NCBI GenBank assembly: GCA_034509735.1
Contig: JACGWO010000012.1
Location: 11,017,983-11,081,982 of the forward strand
Source of the DNA: Sesamum alatum
Taxonomy: Eukaryota; Streptophyta; Magnoliopsida; Lamiales; Pedaliaceae
Direction of reading: 5' to 3'
Length of the DNA: 64,000 nt
Shown here: positions 56,880-64,000 of the stretch, one piece after another
How the letters are laid out: every line of letters begins with the position of its first letter
Numbering within the stretch: position 1 is the stretch's first letter
Notes under the pieces: generated by a model
Database searches by the model: none
What the model was told of the DNA's origin: nothing
Seen by the model: only the letters and a program-made list of their open reading frames with translations
Made by a program: the position numbers and the translations under genes

Positions 56880-59523
56880 GCTTTCACTTTGAGCGTAACG
56901 AGTTGATATCAGTCGTGTGTCGGGGAGGCACACTGGAGTGCGGTCAAGGCTATCCTGAAGCACCTGAAAAGGACTAAGGACATGTTCTTGATCTACGGCG
57001 GTGGAGAGTTGATACTGGAAGGCTATAGCGACGCTAGCTTCCAGTCGGATGACGATGATGCCAAGTCTCAGTCTAGTTTTGTATTTAGTGACAGAAATCC
57101 GGTGGATCGTCCCGGGAATTGCGCGAATGCGGAAGCGCGGTAAAAATAAATTTACAAAATAAAAGGCATGCTTTTAATTTAAAGAACACGCTCAAGGGGT
57201 GTGCCCTTGAGGTTCCCGGGCGTTTGGTGTATCTCATGATCATAAAACAATTAAAGAAATCATAGAGGCCATAGAGTTAAAAATAAAGAGGGACGAAAAT
57301 CTTAAACGAGACCTACCCGTTGTCGTTTTCGTCTTCAACTGCTACTCGCGTTGTTCCCCATTTTGCACCAAGACCTCGTTCTTGAGATCCTCCAAATCGT
57401 GACACACGATCCACCCACGTATTCTTGTACGTCGTGCTAGCAACGAACAAGTGTTATATTGGAGAGGATAGATCAACCACGCGTTATGAATTAACGGGAT
57501 CGATCTTCCTTTGTTCAATTGTTCCAAGAACAAAAGAACAAGAAAATAATATTTTCTTGGTGAGAGAGAGAGAGAGGGGCGGACGAGAGAGGGGAGGAGA
57601 GAATGTGTGTTTTGTGTGTGTTTTTCCAGAATCATCAATCTTTCAAATGTTGGAAGCTAGGGGTTTATATAGAGGAAGAGTTTAATCCTCTTTAAACTCA
57701 AACTCTAAGTAACCTAATTTGACTAGGATTTTGACCTAGTCAAAGTCCTAGTCAAACTAGTGTTTGACCTAGTCAAACGAATCCTAGCCTTCCATCTCCC
57801 CTTTCGATCTCAACCGTTGATTTTAATTTAATGGAATATTTTAAATCCTATTAAATATTCCAAAAGGCTAAAAGAATAAATATAATATAATAAATTAATA
57901 TCATAATTTATTCTAAGCCCATTAAATCAACCCTTTTAATAAATCCTCTTTATTAATTTAATTTAATTCCTTTTATCAAATAAAAGGAATTAATTTCTCC
58001 AAGAAAATATAGGACCCGATTAAATATAATTTAATCATTCCTTTACTCCAATATTTAATTCCAAATTAAATACTAAGTGTGTGTGTGGATAGTGTGTGAC
58101 TCTTTAGGTTCACCATTCAGCTAGACTTGGTCGGATTCCTAGAATCCGTCCGTTACCATGGGTGGCCATCTAGCAACGGTCCATGGCACTAGAGACTAGG
58201 TGAAATATTCGGGGATGAACATTTAGGCTCTAACAGTACACTTGTCCTTCTGTCTTCGGTCTCATCACTTAGGGTCTAGGGCACGGAAAAATGCAGGTAC
58301 CCATTTTGGACCTAAGTGTCGGTCTGTCCTCACTAAACGCCGCAAGGGAAACCTTTTCCCTTCTGTTCAGTCACTGTGGCCACAAATTTCAGGGACAAGA
58401 CACAGAGCATATATGAGACTCAACTGTCAACACCTCTTGACAGGAGACAGATCCTTTCTTGGAAACTACTGTCACTTTGTACACCCGAGCTGCACTAGAC
58501 ATGGCTTATGACTACTCAAGAGTATTTTGGCAATCTCTCACCATATCTAAGATACAGACCTGATGCACAGGTAAACTCAGCAGTTCCTCAAGTCAAAGGA
58601 CTTGGCCTGTACCGTTGGAACCGGGAATACATGTCATACCTTGCTGACCATACTCAAGGTCCTCCGTAAGACGGTTCCCGCGAGTCACCTCAGTCAGCTG
58701 CTTCCTAGCAAGCTGACCCACTAAAACTGCTTAGACGACCTTCGTCACTCGTCGATGAAATACGACAGCAGATGCTTAGTGCAAGTCTCAAAGGGAATCC
58801 CGGTACCCATTTTCGGGATTCCTTGACTTGGAGATTTCCGGACTGATTCGGTAAGACTAATTTCATGGACCTACCTCCAAGCGTAGTCCCAGTCCCCGAA
58901 ATCGTTTCTCAGTCCGTGGGCTTTGTTTGCGTAGTGAACAGAAATGTAAATGCAGATAAGTGAACGTAAACAAAGTATTGCCATATGAATTTTCACTTCT
59001 TTATTCATAAATGTTTTATCAAATACCAAAGAATTGTCTAGACATAGGTTACATATTCCTGTCAAAAATTGACTTACATGGTCACCTATTCTAACAATTA
59101 GACTAAATGGTGGCGTGATTACTTGGAAGGGTTCCAAGCAGGCTACCACGGCGGACTCCACCATAAAGTTTTGAATGCATAGAGGCTTTGGAAGCTACTA
59201 AGGAATGGTTTGGTTGATGAGCTACATCCAAAGGTTGGATGTAGTACCTAGCATTGCTAAGCCTGTAATTATCTTCTATGATTACAACGGGGCAATAGCA
59301 CTAGCAAAGGACCGAGATCTCATCATGATCCAAGCATATTCTTAGACGCTACCATCTGCTCAGAGAGATGGTTAGCAGGAGCGACATTCGCTTGGACCGA
59401 GTCAGCTCTGCAGAAAACATAGCAGATCCACTTGCTGAGCACATGTCGCAAGTTGCCCATACTCACCATCTGGATAAGAGGTTCGAGGTCAATGGGTGAT
59501 TGGCCTTAGGTCAAGCGGGAGAT
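56880..59523 (+). pseudogene. Copia RT/RNase H 3' fragment, split by an LTR
   Basis: Plus-strand Ty1/copia pol sequence in two pieces. 56880-57088 has LSVTS, a TGA at a conserved arginine position, then GEAHWSAVKAILKHLKRTKD, MFLIYGG and the SDASFQSD block. After the inserted LTR (57089-59096) the frame resumes with NGGVITWKGSKQATTADS and, after further damage, VPSIAKP, YDYNGAIALAKD and decayed pieces of the C-terminal RNase H/LTR-proximal region ending near SMGDW. A polypurine tract AAGCGGGAGA (59513-59522) precedes the 3' LTR. Everything upstream (gag, integrase, most of RT) is absent. Non-functional. Confidence 0.85.
57089..59096 (-). repeat. Copia solo LTR E inside RNase H
   Basis: 2008 bp, from TGACAGAAATCC to TTCTAACA (inverted start TGTTAGAATAGGTGACC). 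Flanked by TTTAG (57084-57088) and ATTAG (59097-59101), a 5-bp duplication with one change. It belongs to a second subfamily with LTR B (30.4 kb). A solo LTR with its own target duplication, so younger than the copia fragment that contains it. Confidence 0.9.
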
Positions 59524-61733
59524 TTGGTTATAATAGGTGACCAGAAAGCCAATAGGTTTGGCGTCTTGTAACCTATTTGACAACTTGATGTAATGTAATT
59601 TTATGTGATGAGTAAGATGAGTGTTCGTCACCAGTGGTACCTTCTTTTGTTGCGCTCATCTTACATATGTTAAAATAGTGTTTTACTTATATCACAACAA
59701 AATTCACAGACCATGGTTAACAACTCGTGCAGTTGGGCGACGCATTGGATGGTGGTCATGAAACCAACTGATTTAAAGTTGGGTCTGAAACGTTCCAAGT
59801 CGAGGACCTCAAGACAGGGCATCAAGAGTCCTATTGAGACTTGCATCAAGAGTCGTGTTCATTGGATCAGTGCCGTGTTTTATCGGCGACAGGCATGGGA
59901 CGCCTACACGATCTTGATGGGTTGGTCGACTAGGGTCGAGCCGACTGGACTGACTCGCGGGGATCATCATATGGAAGCCTTGGAGGCTTGGTCAGTATGA
60001 TTGGATTTTCCCGGTTCCGATAGTACGGGAGTAGTCCTTAGACTTGAGTAACCATGGCAGTCGCGTGCACATGACGACTGTATCTTGGATCTGGCGAGAG
60101 GTGATCATTCTGTAAGATGATTATTATAAGCCTTGTCCAGTGCAGTCAGAATGTGTAGCAAGGACGGTGGATTCCAAGAAGAGGATCCGTCCCTTGTTAG
60201 TATGTGACAGAGGTATCTCCTATGCACTCGGAGACACGTTTAAACTGTTTAATGCTGTGGCCACAGTGGTTGGTCGAACAAGGAATGATTTCCTGTGTCG
60301 ATGCAATGAAGCATACGTAGTCTCGTGTATTAAGCATAGATTCCTAGTCAAGGATAGGAACCGATGCCCAATTCCATACCCTAGACTAAGGCCGGGAGAC
60401 GGTAGATGGAAGGACCGTACCTGTACGGAATCGGTGCCTAAATGTTCACGCCAACATTCACCTAGTCTCTAGTGCCATGGACCGTTGCTAGACGGCCACC
60501 CATGGTAACGGGCCCTTGTGGGACACAGGCCCAAGTCTAGCTAAGGGTGAACCTAAAGGGTCACACACAAATCACCGTGAAGGTTGAGAGATTGACTTGG
60601 AGTCAATCTCGAAGGATAGATAAGTAATTAGATTACTTAAGGGGTAGTTCATTGGATGGACGGGCCGATATTGTATCGGGCCCTCGTTTAATCGGTAAAT
60701 TGGATTTGTCGATTAAATATGGAAAGTCGAGATGTTGGATCTTTTGATTGGATTAAAAGACCAACAGGAATAATTTAAGTGGACATTAAATTGGATTTAA
60801 TTTTGGGTTCGTCGTAATTGAATTACGATAAAACCCGGTCCATTAAATTTTGACCCGAGAGGAAAATTAATTCTTATTTTGGAATAGGAAGAAGTTGGAC
60901 TTCTTCCCATAAAGAGCATAGCCGAAAATGCTCCTTTGGAGGAAGCTAAAATCAGCCATGCTTCATGCAAGGTGGTAGTTGACTTATCTCTTTTGGAAAG
61001 AGACAAATCAACTCCAATCAAGCCCTTCCCTTTTGGTATGATTTGATCATACCTTAAAAGTTCGTAGGCTTGATTGAAGAATTAATGGTGATTGATTGAG
61101 ATATATCTAAACATCCTTGGATGAACCTAGACACATTCCAATAATCACATTAATTATGTATATATACGAGTATATATAAACACCTTGTGTAAGAGAATCA
61201 TAATTCATCTTTTCAAGGAAAAGAGAAGAAAAATTCGTCCCCCTCTCCTCTCTAACTCTCGGCCACTCTCTCCCTCTCCCACTTGTGTTCTTCATTTGAT
61301 CTTGGATAAAAAGGAAGAACAAAGTAGGTTTAAGAGAACACTAATTCATAGTATTTTTCTCTTGAACCGATTCCTTCCTAAACCCGTTTTCTTCTAGCAA
61401 GGAAAACGTGTGTTTCTTCCGGTGTGGTGTGGATCACCTTTGGAGAATCCATACGTTTGAATTTCGTGAGCATTCCGGAGAAGGAACAACTCAAGTAGCC
61501 GCGCACACGTAAATCATCAAAGGTAACGGTTTTATCACGTTTTGAAATATTTACATTTCTTCTATGCCCTAAGTATTATATGCTTCTATGTTTATACATT
61601 CTACATCGAACGCCCAGTTGAGCACCCAAGGGTACACCCCTTGGGATCACATTTATTTAAATTATTTAAATTTACGTACTTTTACGCTTTCTCGCTTCCG
61701 TTTGCGCTCCCGAGCGGATCCACTTGTCCTTCA
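59524..61733 (+). repeat. Copia 3' LTR F
   Basis: About 2.2 kb, plus orientation. It follows the polypurine tract, begins near TTGGTTATAATAGGTGACC and ends GGATCCACTTGTCCTTCA at 61733. The inverted near-twin of LTR D. It contains the same CATGG-bounded conserved block near 60475-60510. Its outer end directly abuts a gypsy-type LTR fragment. Confidence 0.88.
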
Positions 61734-62005
61734 TGATCACCGTGGGCTTTGACATGGACTAGTCTTTTGATGGACTGCATTTCCAACATGTAGCTGGCTC
61801 AATTTAGTCAATCCAAAAATAATAATTTTATATTTTGGATCGACCCATAAAATTACATAAAACCCAAATTTAATATGGACTTATGAATTTAATTTTTTTT
61901 ATGATAAGCCAAATTTATTATGGACTTTTATTTTGGAACCCAATTATTAGCCAATTTATTTGGGCCTTTTAATTGATAATTTATTCCAAAAATTTGATGT
62001 CAACA
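61734..62005 (-). repeat. Ty3/gypsy-type 3' LTR fragment
   Basis: Read on the minus strand, it starts TGTTGACATCAAATTTTTGG directly after a polypurine stretch GAAGTGGGGGCATC (62019-62006), the usual 3' LTR boundary of plant gypsy elements. It runs ~270 bp to the copia LTR end at 61733, where it is cut. The rest of its element would lie to the right, on the minus strand. Confidence 0.6.
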
Positions 62006-62255
62006 GATGCCCCCACTTCAAGGCTCAGCGAAGAACATGCCAATTGTTGTCGGAGGTGTGACTTGAAGTCTTGAATGTTTCTCATTTTTTTTTTAATTGT
62101 TGCAAATGGGTCACCCAAGCCCAATTTAACCAATTCATCACATAGTTGTAGATGGAAGAGAAATGCAATTCATGCATTTCCTTAAAAAGGTAAGAGGCAT
62201 TTTCTTTCTTTAATTCCATGCATGCGGCTGCCGAGTGGAAATCTTTGGCAAACAA

Positions 62256-62258
<3 letters not shown>

Positions 62259-62303
<45 letters not shown>
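62259..62303. repeat. (TC)n microsatellite
   Basis: About 22 consecutive TC dinucleotides, the longest simple repeat in the window. Confidence 0.95.
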
Positions 62304-62306
<3 letters not shown>

Positions 62307-62964
62307 TTTCCTTTGCCAAGAGACCACAAAAGGCCATGTTAGCCATTGCTCTTTCCGTTGTGCAAGCATATGAACAGAGCCAACAAACAGAAACTCATCT
62401 TCTTTGGAAAACAGCAAAAATGTGAGGACAAATTCGTATCAAGCAAACTTGGCTAGGAATCTTTTTCTTATTTCTCTTTTCTTTTCCTTATCAAGCCAAC
62501 TTCTGTAATTTGGAAAGTGAATTTCATTTCTTTGGTAAGCTGATTTCTCTTTCTTGGCAACTAACTAAATAATGAAAATTCTTCAATTGTTATTGCGTAG
62601 TCATCATCTATAAAAGAGTCATGCTTATGGAATTGTATCACAAGCAGAACATAGAACATCACTTGACATCTTTGATCTCTTCAAACGTCAGCTGCAGCAA
62701 GACTAATTCTCTACCCCCTTTTTCTTGTAGTTGTTGTTGCTGTTGTTTTTTTTTTTTTTTTTTTTTTTGCCACGGGCTTCTCACATCCTCAAGCAGGTGC
62801 TGCAAATAGTGTCGTTGCGCCATCTTGTTGGAAGTTCGTCAATGAGAAGAGTTCTTTGCTTTCTTCTACTTTCAGGCACACATAAGACATGTGTTTTCTC
62901 TTCATGATTTTGGCTTCTAATTTCCATGTAAATTTGCTTGTTTGATAGAGATGGACTTTGAAGA

Positions 62965-63115
62965 TTTCAACGAGCCATTCCCATACATCAGCGTTTGGAG
63001 TAGCAAGGACAATGTCGAGGTCGAAGGCATCACCGTCTGCGTCCTCAAGCCATTCCCGCGCATCGTCATTTGAAGTGGCAAGAGCAACTACGAGATCCAA
63101 AAGCACCACCTTGTA
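62965..63115. repeat. Two diverged ~72 bp tandem units
   Basis: GAGCCATTCCCATACATCAG...GGAGTAGCAAGGAC is followed by a related AAGCCATTCCCGCGCATCGT...GAAGTGGCAAGAGC. On the minus strand the two units read as similar peptide segments (VALATSNDDAREWLED and IVLATPNADVWEWLVE), so a coding origin is possible. Confidence 0.55.
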
Positions 63116-64000
63116 TGTCCATGGTCGGCCGACATCGTTCCACCGTCCAAGGTTCAATCTTCGCACAAGTCATACGCATCCATCGACGGTTTGAAGAGGT
63201 GAAAAGAGAGGCGCTCGACTCCCGCTCCAATGCTTCGTCTCAATCCAAGGTCTTGGTGGACAATCCTTCTCTTCATGACATTAAAATTGACATTGAATTT
63301 TTACTTCCAAGTCGTCACTGCATCATAGATGGGCTCATGGATTCCACCGTCCAAGTTCGGCAAGACATCCCTTTTCTCGGAAGACGCGCTAGGCCAACCT
63401 GACAGCACCCTTCACGAAGCCAAGATTCATGCCACCGTTCATGTGTTCCTCTTCACGTGCATCTGCGTCAGCGACAAGAACATTCTTCAAGCCTCCTCGA
63501 GCTAGGGTGCCTTCTGTGATTTCCTATCTTCCACCGTTAGAGAAATCTAGAGAAGAAGTTGAATCTTCATGGCCGCTTGTACTTGGAGATTTCAATGATG
63601 ATGTCGTCTATTGTTTCAAGGAGTTGCTAGGCGATGACGCTTATAAGCCCTCCATGCCATGAAGTCGTGATCTTTACTTTTGGTGCGCCACCGCCTTTCC
63701 ACATATTTAGACGGCATGCTCAACTCCGGTTTGATCAACCTCTGTCCAAGCAACGTCTTCTTCACGCGTTTCTTGAGCGAAAGCTGCTTTCCGACTCGAA
63801 CAACCTTGGCTGCTCCACTTGTTGATGTTGATCATTGCCCCCAAGCTATGAAGCACTTGATGAGAAGCATTTTCTACTTGAGTGAGAAGACCCTTGCCAA
63901 GAAGTCGAAGAGAGCTTGTCCAACCTCGAGGGACATGGTCGCCAAAAGAGAGAAGACCCCATTGCTTGAAGACACTTCACATTTGTTCGAAGAATCCAAC

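Larger units (their letters stand above)
62020..64000. other. Unassigned sequence, possible gypsy 3' region
   Basis: Holds a (TC)n tract and a poly-T run (~62740-62767). A moderately GC region from 62.9 kb to the window end has several open stretches on both strands but no domain I recognise. Given the LTR/polypurine boundary at 62006, part of it may be the long non-coding tail of a minus-strand gypsy element. A host gene fragment is also possible. Confidence 0.35.

Noticed and set aside
60140..60472. 110-codon open frame
   Set aside because: Within copia LTR F. The inverted twin LTR D has only a shorter related stretch; similarity there reflects LTR identity, not coding selection.

Overview
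This is nuclear DNA from a flowering plant, probably a eudicot. The evidence is high A+T content, GT-AG introns, dense plant-type transposons (LTR retrotransposons, PIF/Harbinger, CACTA, hAT, Helitrons, a tRNA-derived SINE, many fold-back MITEs) and a decayed endogenous plant pararetrovirus. I found only one host gene that looks intact: a two-exon TVP38/TMEM64-type (VTT domain) membrane-protein gene on the minus strand at 51.1-53.9 kb. All other recognisable coding sequence belongs to mobile or viral elements, and most of it carries stops or frameshifts.

Layout. 0-4.6 kb: AT-rich DNA with two mini-Helitrons and several inverted-repeat MITEs. 4.6-8.9 kb: a degenerate minus-strand Ty3/gypsy element (gag, protease and start of RT only) with three families of tandem repeats before its 3' LTR. 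8.9-10.8 kb: a large fold-back element. 11.66-11.93 kb: a SINE. 11.95-15.65 kb: a probable non-autonomous Helitron inserted into a (TA)n tract. 16.35-19.04 kb: a pair of inverted-repeat arms bracketing an endogenous caulimovirid fragment (coat-protein region plus a 35S-like promoter and poly(A) signal). 20.5-23.36 kb: the 3' part of a CACTA (En/Spm) element. 23.4-25.2 kb: fold-back repeats.

26.15-39.83 kb: the most unusual object, apparently one very large PIF/Harbinger element of about 13.7 kb flanked by TAA/TAA. It holds a minus-strand DDE transposase and a minus-strand MYB/SANT partner gene, as expected of the family, plus three further plus-strand MYB/SANT-type genes arranged in series. 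Copia LTRs have inserted into it; one of them splits the third MYB/SANT gene.

40.2-61.7 kb: long Ty1/copia LTRs of about 2.0-2.2 kb, including a solo LTR with a perfect 5-bp duplication (40.2-42.4 kb). At 54.7-61.7 kb is a nested and inverted cluster: a minus-strand LTR with its primer-binding site joined base-exactly to plus-strand RT/RNase H sequence, which is itself split by another solo LTR and ends in a plus-strand 3' LTR. Between these are two hAT-type elements with 8-bp duplications and nested MITEs. 61.7-64 kb holds a Ty3/gypsy-like 3' LTR fragment and sequence I could not assign.

How the parts relate: apart from the membrane-protein gene, the window records successive insertions. 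Target duplications and restored reading frames let the order of several insertions be read directly.
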